Positions 16,181 to 25,551 of a DNA stretch of 51,019 nt are shown piece after piece. The translations under genes and the position numbers were made by a program. The notes below the pieces were generated by a model. The model was not told the DNA's origin. It did no database searches and saw only the letters and a program-made list of their open reading frames with translations. Each line of letters starts with the position of its first letter. The first letter of the stretch is position 1. This DNA comes from Paracoccaceae bacterium (GTDB lineage Bacteria; Pseudomonadota; Alphaproteobacteria; Rhodobacterales; Rhodobacteraceae): contig CANIKY010000006.1 in NCBI GenBank assembly GCA_947468085.1, positions 1 to 51,019 of the forward strand. The letters are read 5' to 3'.

Positions 16181-18844
16181 TTACGCCTTAGGCTTGCGTG
16201 GCGGCACGAACCGCTTGGATGTATCGCCCGCATCGCGCGGGGCGGCAGGCTTGGCATAAGGCTTGGGCGCATCCCCGCCTGCGGCGTGCGATTTAAAGCC
16301 GCCCGAGCGTGCTGGTTTGTCGCCAAAGCTTTTGGCGGCATAGGGCTTGGCCCCAAACGGCTTTGCAGGGCGGCTATCGCCCTCGGCCCTACCGCGCGAC
16401 TCGTAGGTGCGCGGCTTGTCGCCGTAAGGCGCACGGGCGGGTTTGCCCGCATCAGCACCGCCTGCGGCATGGCTTTTATAGCCGCTGGCACGCGCTGGGC
16501 CACCTTCGGCACCGCCTTGGGATTTGAAGCCTGCCGAGCGGGGTTTAAAGCCCTCTTCGGGTTTGCCGTAGGTCTTACGCTCATAAGGCTTGGCATCGCC
16601 TTCTGCGCGTTTGACATAGGGTTTGCGCGGACCATCAGCCGATTTGCCCATGTAAGGCGAGCGAGCCTCGCGCGGCGCGCCGTCGGTGGGCAGAGGGGTC
16701 CAAGTTTTGCGCGCGCCATCGGCGGCGGCAGGGCGTTCGGCGCGATCAGCGGGTTTGGCATAGGCAGGCTTTGCGCCGTAAGCAGGCTTTGTGCCATAGG
16801 CGGGTTTCGCACCGTAAGCTGGCTTAGCCCCATAGGCGGGGCGATCTGACGCAGGCTTGGCATAGGCGGGCTTTTCGTAAGCCGGGCGGTCTGCGGCATG
16901 CTTGTCATAGGTCTTGCGCGGGGCTTTTTCGCTGTCTTTGGGATAGCCGGTGCGCGCCGCCTCTTGAGTCTTCTTGGCCTTGTCCTCGGCTGACCAGCGC
17001 GGCTTGGCCTCAGTCAGATCAGCGACAGGCGCTTCGGGCGCGCCATCTTCGACCACGCGAGCGGGCTTGGCAGAGACATAGGCAGGCTTTTCGGCGTAGG
17101 CAGGCTTGGCCGTATAGGTCGACTTTTCCGCGTAGGCGGGCTTTTCACGCGCAACACGCGGCGCGCGGGTGGCGAATTCGCTTTCAGGCTTGGGCGCACG
17201 CGGGGCGCGTTCGGCACGTTCGGGCCGCACAGTGGATGTGCCGCGCGGCTTGTCCAGATCGGCGGGGGCCTCGGCCAGTTTGGTCATGGCCAGATCGCGG
17301 TCGATTTGCGTGACGGCCTCAAAGCGGCCCGCAAGGGTTGACAGTATCTGCACATAGGTGCGGTCAGTTTGCACGCGAATGGCACCGATACCATCCTTGG
17401 TGATGCCTGCAGCGTCGCAGATTTTGGGCAACAACCACCGCGCTTCGGCACGGTCTTGGTGGCCCACGGGCAATTCAAACCAGACCGAAGGGCCAAATTC
17501 TGCACGGTCGCGGGGAGCATAGGGCGCAGGCGGCGGCAGATCAGCGGACAAAACCTCGGGGGCCGAGCGGCCTTCACGCCACAGGCGGATGAAGGCGGCG
17601 GCCACATTGTCAGGGCCGTAAGTGCCAATCAGGTTCGCCGCCAGATCGGCCTCTTCACCTGGGGCTTGCGACAAGGCGGGGTGATCCAGCAGGCGGGCGT
17701 CATCGCGCGCTTGCACATCTTCGGCCGAGGGCGGCTTGATCCATTCGGCAACAACCTTAGCGCCTTGCAGCAGACGCTGGGCTTTCTTGAATTCGGCAGG
17801 GGCCACGATCAGCGCCGAGATCCCCTTCTTACCCGCACGTCCGGTACGGCCCGAACGGTGCAGCAGCGTTTCGGACGAACCGGGCAGATCGGCATGGATC
17901 ACCAGTTCCAACCCCGGAAGGTCAATGCCGCGTGCCGCCACATCGGTGGCAACGCAAACCCGTGCCCGACCATCGCGCAAAGCTTGCAGCGCATGGGTGC
18001 GTTCGGTCTGCGACAACTCGCCCGACAAGGCCACAGCCTGAAGACCACGATTGGTCATACGCGCAAAGAGATGGTTCACATTGGCGCGTGTTTTGCAAAA
18101 CACGATCGAGGCCCGCGCCTCGTGATAGCGCAACAGGTTAAAGATCGCGTGTTCGCGGTCCCGCACAGCCACCGAGATGCCTTGATATTCAATATCGGCA
18201 TGCTGGGTCTTTTCCGACTTCACTTCAATCCGCAGGGCGTTTTGCTGATAGGTGCGCGCCAGCGCCTCGATCTCGCGCGGGACGGTGGCCGAGAACATCA
18301 GCGTGCGCCGCTCTGCCGGGCAAGCGCCCAAGATAAAGGCCAGATCCTCTTCAAAGCCAAGGTCCAGCATCTCGTCAGCTTCGTCCAGCACCACGGCGCT
18401 GATCTGTTCCAGCTTCAGCGAGCCGCGTTCGATATGGTCGCGCAAGCGGCCCGGTGTGCCCACCACCACATGCGCGCCCCGGTCCAGCACGCGCTTTTCG
18501 GTGCGGTAATCCATGCCACCCACACAGGTGGCGATCTTGGCATTGGCGCTTTCGTAAAGCCATTCAAACTCGCGCGCCACTTGCAGCGCCAGTTCGCGCG
18601 TCGGGGCGATGATCAAGGCAAGCGGCACATCAGCATACAAAAGCTGATCAGATCCCGCCAGAAGTTCGGGCGCAATGGCCAAGCCAAAGGCCACAGTCTT
18701 GCCCGACCCCGTCTGGGCCGAGACCAAAAGGTCGCGCCCTACCACGTTTTCGGTCAGCATCGCATCTTGAACGGGCGTCAAGGCTTCATAGCCTTTCGAC
18801 GCCAAAGCCAGCGCCAACGGCGCCGCAATGGAGATATTGGTCAT
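16181..18844 (-). CDS. DEAD-box RNA helicase with DbpA-like domain and long basic repeat tail
   Basis: An 887-residue CsdA/DeaD-like helicase. The core (1-370) shows the Q motif, SAQTGSGKT (42-50), PTRELALQ, DEAD (154-157), SAT (185-187), ATDVAARGID and HRSGRTGRAG. Residues about 455-518 (ARWLLPKICDAAG, GAIRVQTDRTYVQI) look like the DbpA-type RRM. From about 530 to the end (some 355 residues) the protein is low-complexity, dominated by Lys, Pro, Ala, Tyr, Gly and Arg. KPAY-type units are repeated in tandem at about 660-710. Such tails usually bind RNA. ATG 18844 fits the family start with GGGAA upstream; 18856 is an alternative. It splits what looks like a lipid A gene run on the other strand. 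Confidence 0.88.
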   Translation of the reverse strand: MTNISIAAPLALALASKGYEALTPVQDAMLTENVVGRDLLVSAQTGSGKTVAFGLAIAPELLAGSDQLLYADVPLALIIAPTRELALQVAREFEWLYESANAKIATCVGGMDYRTEKRVLDRGAHVVVGTPGRLRDHIERGSLKLEQISAVVLDEADEMLDLGFEEDLAFILGACPAERRTLMFSATVPREIEALARTYQQNALRIEVKSEKTQHADIEYQGISVAVRDREHAIFNLLRYHEARASIVFCKTRANVNHLFARMTNRGLQAVALSGELSQTERTHALQALRDGRARVCVATDVAARGIDLPGLELVIHADLPGSSETLLHRSGRTGRAGKKGISALIVAPAEFKKAQRLLQGAKVVAEWIKPPSAEDVQARDDARLLDHPALSQAPGEEADLAANLIGTYGPDNVAAAFIRLWREGRSAPEVLSADLPPPAPYAPRDRAEFGPSVWFELPVGHQDRAEARWLLPKICDAAGITKDGIGAIRVQTDRTYVQILSTLAGRFEAVTQIDRDLAMTKLAEAPADLDKPRGTSTVRPERAERAPRAPKPESEFATRAPRVAREKPAYAEKSTYTAKPAYAEKPAYVSAKPARVVEDGAPEAPVADLTEAKPRWSAEDKAKKTQEAARTGYPKDSEKAPRKTYDKHAADRPAYEKPAYAKPASDRPAYGAKPAYGAKPAYGTKPAYGAKPAYAKPADRAERPAAADGARKTWTPLPTDGAPREARSPYMGKSADGPRKPYVKRAEGDAKPYERKTYGKPEEGFKPRSAGFKSQGGAEGGPARASGYKSHAAGGADAGKPARAPYGDKPRTYESRGRAEGDSRPAKPFGAKPYAAKSFGDKPARSGGFKSHAAGGDAPKPYAKPAAPRDAGDTSKRFVPPRKPKA

Positions 18845-19100
18845 GTCTGTTCCCATAGGGGGGGCAATTTGCCCGTGAAGTACCTGTGTGCGGCACCTCT
18901 ATTCCCTGTTGTGCACCGGCCTCCCCGCCGTCATGCACCCTGGAACCCTTGGGCCGACTGGGGGCCTTTAAAGCAAATGCGCAGGTTTGTATAGGTTTAT
19001 TTGTGGGCTTGACGCTAGCACAGACTTGCTGTTCCCCATGCTGCAACGCAGCTAGACCTGTCTTGTCTTACTCTGCCTCCCCTAACCCAAGGTTTGCCAA

Positions 19101-19346
19101 ATGGCCCAACGTCTGCACCTTGTTTTCGGCGGCGAGTTGATCTCGCCCGAAAAGAACGTCTTTAAGGATATCGCCGCTTTGCATGTGGTGGGGATCTATC
19201 CAAATTACGAGACAGCCTATCTGGCGTGGAAGGCCGAAGCCCAGCGCACGGTAGATAATGCGCATATGCGGTATTTTATCGCCAACCTGCATCGTTTGCG
19301 GCAAGAAGAAGATCAGGGCTCGGCAACCGAGCCTATGACAAGCTAG
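19101..19346 (+). CDS. DUF4170 family small protein
   Basis: An 81-residue protein with LHLVFGGELISPEKNVFKD and HVVGIYPNYETAYLAWKA, recognisable as the DUF4170 family of alphaproteobacteria. These small proteins are commonly encoded just before the Kdo transferase and lpxK genes, as here. No catalytic motif or membrane segment. Function unknown; the conserved neighbourhood suggests a link with Kdo-lipid A synthesis. 13 bp separate it from the next gene. Confidence 0.8.
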   Translation: MAQRLHLVFGGELISPEKNVFKDIAALHVVGIYPNYETAYLAWKAEAQRTVDNAHMRYFIANLHRLRQEEDQGSATEPMTS

Positions 19347-19359
19347 AACAGCAAGGCGC

Positions 19360-20574
19360 ATGGGCTATTCCCTTGGACTAACCCTTTACAACTTGGCCGC
19401 GCGTCCCGCGGCTGACCCAGAGGCCGGGCGCGTGCTGCGGCCGGCGGGGCTGCTTGTATGGCTGCACGCAGGGGCCGGCGAAAGCTTGGCAGGCGTGGTG
19501 GAACTGGGGCGGCAGTTGATCGAAGACGATGGCGTGGCGGTGGTGCTGACGCTATCGGGCGCGCCAGAGGTAAAAGAGGCGCTTGCCTTGGGCAGCGGCG
19601 CGATCTTGCAAATTGTTCCGCCAGATTTCCCAAATTTTGCGCAAAGTTTCCTTGACCATTGGCGGCCCGACCTTGGCATTTTTGCGGGCGCAGAACTGCG
19701 CCCCACCTTGATCTACGAAGCCACCTTGCGCGCAAGGCCCCTTCTTTGGGTCGATGCCCGCGCACCCCATCTGCCCCCTGACCGCGACGGATGGTTTCCC
19801 GGCCTGATCAAAGCCACCACAGCCCCGTTTCGCGCAGTTTTGGCCGTGGATGACACCGCCGCGCGCGCTTTGCGCAAAGCGGGGGTGGAGGAGGAAAAAT
19901 TGCAGATCTTGGGCCGGATGGAAGAGGCAAGCTGCGCCCTGCCCCATGTCGAATCCGACCGCGCCGCCTTGGCACAGGTTTTGGCCACCCGCCCGGTCTG
20001 GCTGGCTGCTGATGTTGCCCCCCAAGAAGAGGCTGCTGTCATCGCCGCCCACCGTGATGTGCTGCGGCTGGCGCACCGCTTGCTGCTGATCCTTGTACCG
20101 CAAGATCCCGCCCGCAGCACCGCCCTAGCCGCGAAGCTTGAGGCCGAGGAAGGCTGGCACGTCGCCAACCGCGCGCGCGATGAAGAGCCGCAGAACGAGA
20201 CAGAGGTCTATATCATGGACAGCGGCGCCGATTATGGCCTGTGCTACCGTCTGGCCCCTGTGACCTTTTTGGGCGGCAGCCTGGAAGGCGAGGGCTGTGC
20301 CCGTAACCCGATGGAGGCGGCGGCGATGGGATCAGCCATTCTTTACGGGCCAAGGGCGGGCCAATTCGGCTTGGCCTATGCGCGGTTGGGCGCTGCGCGG
20401 GCGGCGCGGATGGTGGGGTCGGGCAGCGATTTAGGCTTGGCCTTGGGCGATCTGTTGGCCCCCGACCGCGCCGCGCGCCAAGCGCAGGCGGCGTGGATGA
20501 TCACGTCCGAAGGGGCCGAGGTAACGGCCAGCGTGTTGGATAGGGTGCGCGCCATTCTGGATGGGGGCACCTGA
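19360..20574 (+). CDS. waaA: 3-deoxy-D-manno-octulosonic acid (Kdo) transferase
   Basis: A 404-residue glycosyltransferase of the KdtA/WaaA type that adds Kdo from CMP-Kdo to lipid A precursor. The N-terminal domain shows [12 protein letters not shown], where Glu41 matches the catalytic base of the usual HAxSVGE. The C-terminal domain shows [23 protein letters not shown], matching the GGSL...GHNPLEPA block. The usual N-terminal membrane anchor is not obvious and the catalytic segment is an unusual variant, so the protein is a divergent member. Its stop overlaps the lpxK start as TGATG. Confidence 0.82.
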   Translation: MGYSLGLTLYNLAARPAADPEAGRVLRPAGLLVWLHAGAGESLAGVVELGRQLIEDDGVAVVLTLSGAPEVKEALALGSGAILQIVPPDFPNFAQSFLDHWRPDLGIFAGAELRPTLIYEATLRARPLLWVDARAPHLPPDRDGWFPGLIKATTAPFRAVLAVDDTAARALRKAGVEEEKLQILGRMEEASCALPHVESDRAALAQVLATRPVWLAADVAPQEEAAVIAAHRDVLRLAHRLLLILVPQDPARSTALAAKLEAEEGWHVANRARDEEPQNETEVYIMDSGADYGLCYRLAPVTFLGGSLEGEGCARNPMEAAAMGSAILYGPRAGQFGLAYARLGAARAARMVGSGSDLGLALGDLLAPDRAARQAQAAWMITSEGAEVTASVLDRVRAILDGGT

Positions 20575-21578
20575 TGCGCGCGCCTGCGTTCTGGATGAAT
20601 GCGCCCGAAAGGCCGGGGCTTGCGGCGCAGCTTTTGGCGCCCTTGGGCTGGGTTTACGGCGCAGCTACTGCGCGGCGCGTGGCACGCGCCGCCCTGTACC
20701 GCCCGCCTGTGCCCGTGATCTGCATTGGCAATCTGAACGTGGGCGGCACGGGCAAGACGCCCACCGCCATCGCTTTGATCGAGCGCCTGACAGCCCAAGG
20801 CCGGAAGGTGGCCGTGGTCAGCCGAGGGTATGGTGGCAGCCTTGTGGGGCCTTTGCAGGTGATCGAGGCGCGCCACACGGCAGACGAAGTGGGCGACGAA
20901 CCGCTTCTTCTATCGGCCTTTGCGCCGACTTTTGTTGGCCGCGACAGGGCCGCCGCTGCGCGGTTGGCCGTGGCATCGGGGGCCGAGGTCATCGTGATGG
21001 ATGACGGGTTCCAGAACCCCGATCTGGCCAAGGACCTGTCGATCCTTGTGGTGGACGCGGCACAGGGCTTTGGAAACCTTCGCTGCTTGCCCGCAGGGCC
21101 GCTGCGCGAACCAGTCAGCGCGGGGATCAAACGGGCCGATGTGCTGCTGTCTTTGGGCAGTGAAGAGGCACAAGAGACATTCTGTGCCCGCTGGCCCGCT
21201 TTGCCCCTGCCCCGAATGACCGGTCAGGTCAGCCCGCTTCGGATGGGCATGGATTGGACTGGCGCGCGCGTCATTGCCTTTGCAGGCATCGGCAACCCTG
21301 CCCGCTTTTTCACCACCCTGCGCGCGACAGGGGCCGAGGTCTTGCGCGAAGTCGCACTGGATGATCACCAACCCCTGACCGAGGCGTTGATCAAACGGCT
21401 GGGCCTAGAAGCCCTTGCGCGTGGGGCGCAACTGGTGACGACAGAAAAAGACGCCGTCCGCCTGCCCCGCCACTTTCGCACCCAAGTGCTGACCTTGGTC
21501 GTGCGCTTGCAGATCGCGGATTGGGGGCCGCTGGATACCAAACTGGCAAAGCTTTTCAAGGACGGCCCGCAGTCCTAA
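20574..21578 (+). CDS. lpxK: Tetraacyldisaccharide 4'-kinase
   Basis: A 334-residue membrane-associated kinase that phosphorylates the 4' position of the lipid A disaccharide. The Walker A loop GGTGKTPT (57-64) is preceded by [11 protein letters not shown] and followed by [10 protein letters not shown]. It also has [26 protein letters not shown] and the [10 protein letters not shown] block near the end, all standard LpxK signatures. It is translationally coupled to the Kdo transferase upstream (TGATG overlap). Confidence 0.93.
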   Translation: MRAPAFWMNAPERPGLAAQLLAPLGWVYGAATARRVARAALYRPPVPVICIGNLNVGGTGKTPTAIALIERLTAQGRKVAVVSRGYGGSLVGPLQVIEARHTADEVGDEPLLLSAFAPTFVGRDRAAAARLAVASGAEVIVMDDGFQNPDLAKDLSILVVDAAQGFGNLRCLPAGPLREPVSAGIKRADVLLSLGSEEAQETFCARWPALPLPRMTGQVSPLRMGMDWTGARVIAFAGIGNPARFFTTLRATGAEVLREVALDDHQPLTEALIKRLGLEALARGAQLVTTEKDAVRLPRHFRTQVLTLVVRLQIADWGPLDTKLAKLFKDGPQS

Positions 21579-21608
21579 GGGCGTCGCATCTGATGCCTGC
21601 TGGAGGGT

Positions 21609-21643
21609 TTCACACCCCACAGACCGCCCGTGGAGTGTATGAA
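21609..21643. other. Hairpin between lpxK and the dehydratase gene
   Basis: TTCACAC-C-CCAC and GTGG-A-GTG-TA-TGAA can pair around a 9-nt loop, giving a stem with one mismatch and a 2-nt bulge. No T run follows, so it may be an RNA structure or protein site rather than a terminator. A G-rich run follows at 21649-21668. Confidence 0.3.
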
Positions 21644-21728
21644 CCTCGGTGAAGGGGGGTGGGGGGGATTGCTGAAAGGGGGTGGCAGGGCTTAGGGTTT
21701 GCACTGGGAACGGCGGAGGGATGTTGGG

Positions 21729-22646
21729 ATGGACTGGCAGGCAGAGATTACGGCAGCGGCGGGGCGGATTGCGCCCTATTTGCGCATAACGCCGGTGATG
21801 GAGACCGCTTTGCCCGGTGCGGGGCAGATTGCGCTGAAGTTGGAAAACACCCAACACACCGGCAGCTTCAAGGCGCGGGGGGCGTTTAACACGCTGGTGG
21901 CGGGGCCAGTGCCCAAGGCGGGGGTGGTGGCGGCGTCGGGGGGCAATCACGGCGCAGCGGTGGCTTTTGCGGCGCGGACGCTGGGCTATCCGGCCAAGAT
22001 CTTTGTGCCTGAATATGCAGGCCCCGCCAAGATTGCACTGATCCGTGCGCAGGGGGCGGATTTGGTTGTGGTGCCGGGGGTTTATGCTGATGCAGCGGCA
22101 CGGGCTGCGGACTATGCGGCTGAGACAGGGGCGATGCAGATCCACCCCTATGACGCCCTTCCCACATTGGCGGGCCAAGGCACCTTGATGCGCGAGTGGG
22201 AGGCGCAGGGGCTGGAAGCTGATACCATCTTGATCGCCGTCGGCGGTGGCGGGCTGATTGCGGGGGCTTTGGCGTGGCTCGGCGGGCAGCGCAAGGTCGT
22301 GGGGGTGGAGCCTGTCCTTGCCCCCACGCTGCACCGCGCCTTGGCCGAAGGGGCGCAGACACGGGTTGAAGTGTCAGGCATAGCGGCCAATGCGCTGGGG
22401 GCCAGCACGATTGGGCGGATGTGCTATGATCTGGCCAAAGCGCAGGGCACGGTATCGGTTCTGGTCACCGATCACGCCATTGCAGAGGCCCAAGCCCTGC
22501 TGTGGCGTAGCCTGCGGCAATTGGTCGAACCGGCGGGGGCTGCCGCACTCGCGGCACTGACCTCGGGCGCTTATGTGCCAGAACCCGGCGAAAGGGTCGC
22601 CGTGCTGGTCTGCGGGGCCAATCCCGCGCCAGACCCTTTGGGCTAG
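21729..22646 (+). CDS. PLP-dependent threonine/serine dehydratase family enzyme
   Basis: A 305-residue fold-type II PLP enzyme. Schiff-base Lys48 lies in NTQHTGSFKARGAF, the substrate loop is SGGNHGAA, and the phosphate-binding glycine loop is GGGGLIAG. It is shorter than biosynthetic threonine deaminase and has no ACT regulatory domain. Catabolic threonine or serine ammonia-lyase, a serine racemase or a hydroxyaspartate dehydratase are therefore all possible. ATG 21729 has GGAGGG upstream. No neighbour fixes the substrate. Confidence 0.8.
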   Translation: MDWQAEITAAAGRIAPYLRITPVMETALPGAGQIALKLENTQHTGSFKARGAFNTLVAGPVPKAGVVAASGGNHGAAVAFAARTLGYPAKIFVPEYAGPAKIALIRAQGADLVVVPGVYADAAARAADYAAETGAMQIHPYDALPTLAGQGTLMREWEAQGLEADTILIAVGGGGLIAGALAWLGGQRKVVGVEPVLAPTLHRALAEGAQTRVEVSGIAANALGASTIGRMCYDLAKAQGTVSVLVTDHAIAEAQALLWRSLRQLVEPAGAAALAALTSGAYVPEPGERVAVLVCGANPAPDPLG

Positions 22647-22717
22647 TGCCCTTGTGATTGCAACAGCCGCGCCCTGCGTCTAAAAGGCGCAAATCCTTTC
22701 AGCCGCAGGAGAGACCC

Positions 22718-23542
22718 ATGTCCTACGCCGCCCTAGACTCCGCGATCAATGCCGCTTGGGAGGCCCGCGATGGCATTTCCCCCGCCACCAAAGGCGAGAT
22801 CCGCGACGCCATCGAAGCCACGCTAGAGGCGCTGGACAAAGGCGCTTTGCGGGTGGCCGAAAAGCGCGGGGCCGATTGGCATGTGAACCAATGGGCGAAA
22901 AAGGCGGTGCTGCTGTCGTTTCGTCTGAATGACATGGGTGTTATCGGCGGCGGCAATGGGGCGGCGACATGGTGGGACAAGGTGCCGTCAAAGTTCGACG
23001 GCTGGGGTGAACCCCAATGGCGCGCAGCGGGCTTTCGCGCAGTGCCGGGATCGATCGTGCGCCGGTCAGCCTTTATCGGGCGCAATGTGGTCTTGATGCC
23101 GTCGTTTGTGAACGTCGGGGCCTTTGTTGACGAAGGGTCGATGGTCGACGGTTGGGCCACGGTCGGCTCTTGCGCGCAGATCGGCAAGAATGTGCACCTG
23201 TCGGGCGGCGTTGGCATTGGCGGCGTGCTGGAACCCATGCAGGCGGGCCCCACGATCATCGAGGATGATTGCTTTATCGGTGCGCGGTCCGAAGTGGTCG
23301 AAGGCTGCATTGTGCGTCAAGGATCGGTTCTGGGCATGGGGGTTTTCATCGGCCAATCCACCAAGATCGTTGACCGCGAAACCGGTGCGGTCATGTACGG
23401 CGAGGTGCCTGCCGGATCGGTGGTGGTCGCTGGGTCGATGCCGTCAAAAGGGGGGATCAACCTGTATTGTGCGGTGATCGTCAAAAAGGTCGATGCGCAG
23501 ACACGCTCGAAAACCTCGATCAACGAGTTGCTGCGCGACTGA
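22718..23542 (+). CDS. dapD: 2,3,4,5-tetrahydropyridine-2,6-dicarboxylate N-succinyltransferase
   Basis: A 274-residue left-handed beta-helix acyltransferase of the succinylase branch of diaminopimelate/lysine synthesis. [12 protein letters not shown], the hexapeptide-repeat region [51 protein letters not shown] and the tail are typical of DapD. AGGAGAGA precedes ATG 22718. Two genes downstream lies dapE, the desuccinylase of the same pathway. A 7-bp hairpin (23551-23567) lies just after the stop. Confidence 0.96.
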   Translation: MSYAALDSAINAAWEARDGISPATKGEIRDAIEATLEALDKGALRVAEKRGADWHVNQWAKKAVLLSFRLNDMGVIGGGNGAATWWDKVPSKFDGWGEPQWRAAGFRAVPGSIVRRSAFIGRNVVLMPSFVNVGAFVDEGSMVDGWATVGSCAQIGKNVHLSGGVGIGGVLEPMQAGPTIIEDDCFIGARSEVVEGCIVRQGSVLGMGVFIGQSTKIVDRETGAVMYGEVPAGSVVVAGSMPSKGGINLYCAVIVKKVDAQTRSKTSINELLRD

Positions 23543-23581
23543 GATAACCCGCCACAGACCCTGTGGCCGAAAGGGGCGGTA

Positions 23582-23944
23582 ATGACCGACGCCGATGACA
23601 CAGACGCCCCTGACAGCGGGGCAGGCAAAGCCAAACGACGCCAGCAGGTGTTCACCTTGCTGGTCGAAGTCGGTCGCAAGACCGGCGACGGCTTGCCCGA
23701 CAAGGCCACCGGCGCCGCTCTGGTGATCTATGCCAGCGGCGTGGACGAGGCCGAGGCCGTGCGCGAAACCGTGGCAATCCTGAAACAGGCCGATCTGGCC
23801 CCGCTGGATGTATCTGGCTACGGCACAATGGAAGAACGCCAAGCCAGCGGCGACGAGATCGAGCCTGCCGAACTGGCGCTGATGGAGCGGGCGTTGCAAG
23901 AAAACTCTGTCATCGTGGCGCAGATGACGCCGTTTTTCGACTGA
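23582..23944 (+). CDS. Small unknown protein encoded between dapD and dapE
   Basis: A 120-residue soluble, acidic protein with a charged N-terminus and KAKRRQQVFTLLVEVGRKTGDGLPDKATGAALVIYASG. The mixed alpha/beta appearance and ATG with AGGGG upstream support a real gene. It lies 39 bp after dapD and 21 bp before dapE on the same strand, so it is probably co-transcribed. I do not recognise the family; no catalytic or binding motif is visible. A role linked to diaminopimelate synthesis is only suggested by position. Confidence 0.7.
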   Translation: MTDADDTDAPDSGAGKAKRRQQVFTLLVEVGRKTGDGLPDKATGAALVIYASGVDEAEAVRETVAILKQADLAPLDVSGYGTMEERQASGDEIEPAELALMERALQENSVIVAQMTPFFD

Positions 23945-23965
23945 ACGCTTGTGAAAGAGGCCCCT

Positions 23966-25111
23966 ATGCCCGCCACCGACCCTGTCGCCTTGACTGCTGC
24001 GCTGATCCGCTGCCCCTCGGTTACGCCCGAAGACGGCGGAGCGATGGCTGTTCTGGAAGGACTTCTGGGGGCGGCGGGTTTTGAATGCCACCGTGCGGAC
24101 AGGGGTGGTGTGGCCAACCTGTTTGCGCGTTGGGGCAAAAAGGGGGCCAACCGTAGCTTTGGCTTTAACGGCCATGTCGATGTGGTGCCGGTGGGCGATC
24201 TTGCGGCTTGGACGCAAGACCCCTTTGGCGCGGCGGTGGTGGACGGCTGGATGTTCGGGCGCGGGGCGACCGATATGAAATCAGGCGTTGCGGCCTTTGC
24301 GGCGGCGGCGGTGGATTTTGTGCAAGCCACACCCCCCGATGGCGCGGTGATCTTGACGATCACAGGCGATGAAGAGGGCCCTTCGGTCGATGGCACAATG
24401 GCCCTTTTGGACTGGATGGCGCTAAACGGCGAGCGGATGACCCATTGTCTGGTGGGCGAACCCACTTGCCCCAACACCTTGGGCGATATGATGAAAATCG
24501 GTCGCCGCGGGTCGCTGACGGCGTGGATTACGGCGCAGGGGGTGCAGGGCCATTCGGCCTATCCGCACCGCGCCCGCAACCCGATGAGCGCGCTGGTGCG
24601 CCTGCTTGGCCTGCTTGACGCGCAGCCTTTGGATCACGGCACGGCGCAGTTTGATGCCTCGACCCTTGCGATCACCACGATTGATTGCGCCAATCCGGCG
24701 ACCAACGTGATCCCCGCCAAGGGCAGTGCGACGGTGAATATCCGCTTTAATGACAGCCATAGTGGGGCAAGCCTGACCGCTTGGCTGCACGAAAAGGCTG
24801 ATGCGGTAGCGGCAGAGACCGGAGTGTTATTTTCGTTGCGCGTAACGGTATCGGGAGAAAGTTTTTTCACCCCTCCCGGTGCCTTCACTGATCTTGTGGC
24901 CAAGGCCGTGTTGGTGGAAACGGGGGTAACACCGGTTGCGTCAACCTCGGGCGGCACGTCGGATGCGCGCTTTGTCAAAGATCACTGCCCGGTGGTGGAA
25001 TTCGGGCTGGTCGGCCAGACGATGCATCAGGTCGATGAGCGGGTGGCCGTGGCGCAGATTGTCAAGCTGAAGGCGATCTACACCCGCATCTTGCAGGACT
25101 ATTTCGCATGA
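23966..25111 (+). CDS. dapE: Succinyl-diaminopimelate desuccinylase
   Basis: A 381-residue M20-family zinc hydrolase that removes succinate from N-succinyl-LL-diaminopimelate. Metal and catalytic residues are visible: [11 protein letters not shown] (His70, Asp72), GATDMKSG (Asp103) and TGDEEGPS (Glu136/137). The closing SGGTSDARF and [11 protein letters not shown] are typical. ATG 23966 has AGAGG upstream; a GTG at 23951 is less likely. Its stop overlaps the GNAT gene start as ATGA, so those two are translationally coupled. Confidence 0.94.
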   Translation: MPATDPVALTAALIRCPSVTPEDGGAMAVLEGLLGAAGFECHRADRGGVANLFARWGKKGANRSFGFNGHVDVVPVGDLAAWTQDPFGAAVVDGWMFGRGATDMKSGVAAFAAAAVDFVQATPPDGAVILTITGDEEGPSVDGTMALLDWMALNGERMTHCLVGEPTCPNTLGDMMKIGRRGSLTAWITAQGVQGHSAYPHRARNPMSALVRLLGLLDAQPLDHGTAQFDASTLAITTIDCANPATNVIPAKGSATVNIRFNDSHSGASLTAWLHEKADAVAAETGVLFSLRVTVSGESFFTPPGAFTDLVAKAVLVETGVTPVASTSGGTSDARFVKDHCPVVEFGLVGQTMHQVDERVAVAQIVKLKAIYTRILQDYFA

Positions 25112-25551
25112 GCGTGGCCATCGCACAAACCCGCGACATCACCCTGTGCCGTGCGCTGCGCCGTACAGTGTTTATTGACGAGCAAGGCGTGTCAGAAGCC
25201 GACGAGTTGGACGATCTGGACGATGTTGCCATTCACCTTCTGGCGCGTGACGTGGGCCAAGCCATAGGGTCAGCCCGCCTGCTGGTGCAAGGCGAGGTGG
25301 GCAAGATCGGCCGCGTGTGCGTGCTGGCCCATGCGCGTGGGCGCGGGATTGGCGCGGCGCTGATCCGTCACGCGGTGCAGCGCTTTCGGACTGTGGCGGG
25401 CGTTACCAGCGTAAAACTGGGCGCGCAGACCCATGCTTTGGGATTTTACCATGCGCTGGGCTTTCACGCTGTGGGCGAGGTTTACGACGATGCAGGCATT
25501 GCGCATCGCGATATGGTCTTGGACCTTTCAGACCCGCTCAAGGCCGTTTGA
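25108..25551 (+). CDS. GNAT-family N-acetyltransferase
   Basis: A 147-residue single GNAT domain. [25 protein letters not shown] resembles the ElaA-type opening, and the acetyl-CoA loop is [18 protein letters not shown] (R/QxxGxG/A). [34 protein letters not shown] is the conserved C-terminal part. Acceptor unknown. It starts inside the dapE stop (ATGA), and its last 14 bp overlap the end of the convergent RND gene. Confidence 0.8.
   Translation: MSVAIAQTRDITLCRALRRTVFIDEQGVSEADELDDLDDVAIHLLARDVGQAIGSARLLVQGEVGKIGRVCVLAHARGRGIGAALIRHAVQRFRTVAGVTSVKLGAQTHALGFYHALGFHAVGEVYDDAGIAHRDMVLDLSDPLKAV

Noticed and set aside
17369-18994. Open frame of 541 codons on the + strand inside the helicase gene
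   Set aside because: It is antisense to the conserved helicase core, has biased composition (many Arg/Gln/His) and no recognisable motif; a by-product of high GC.
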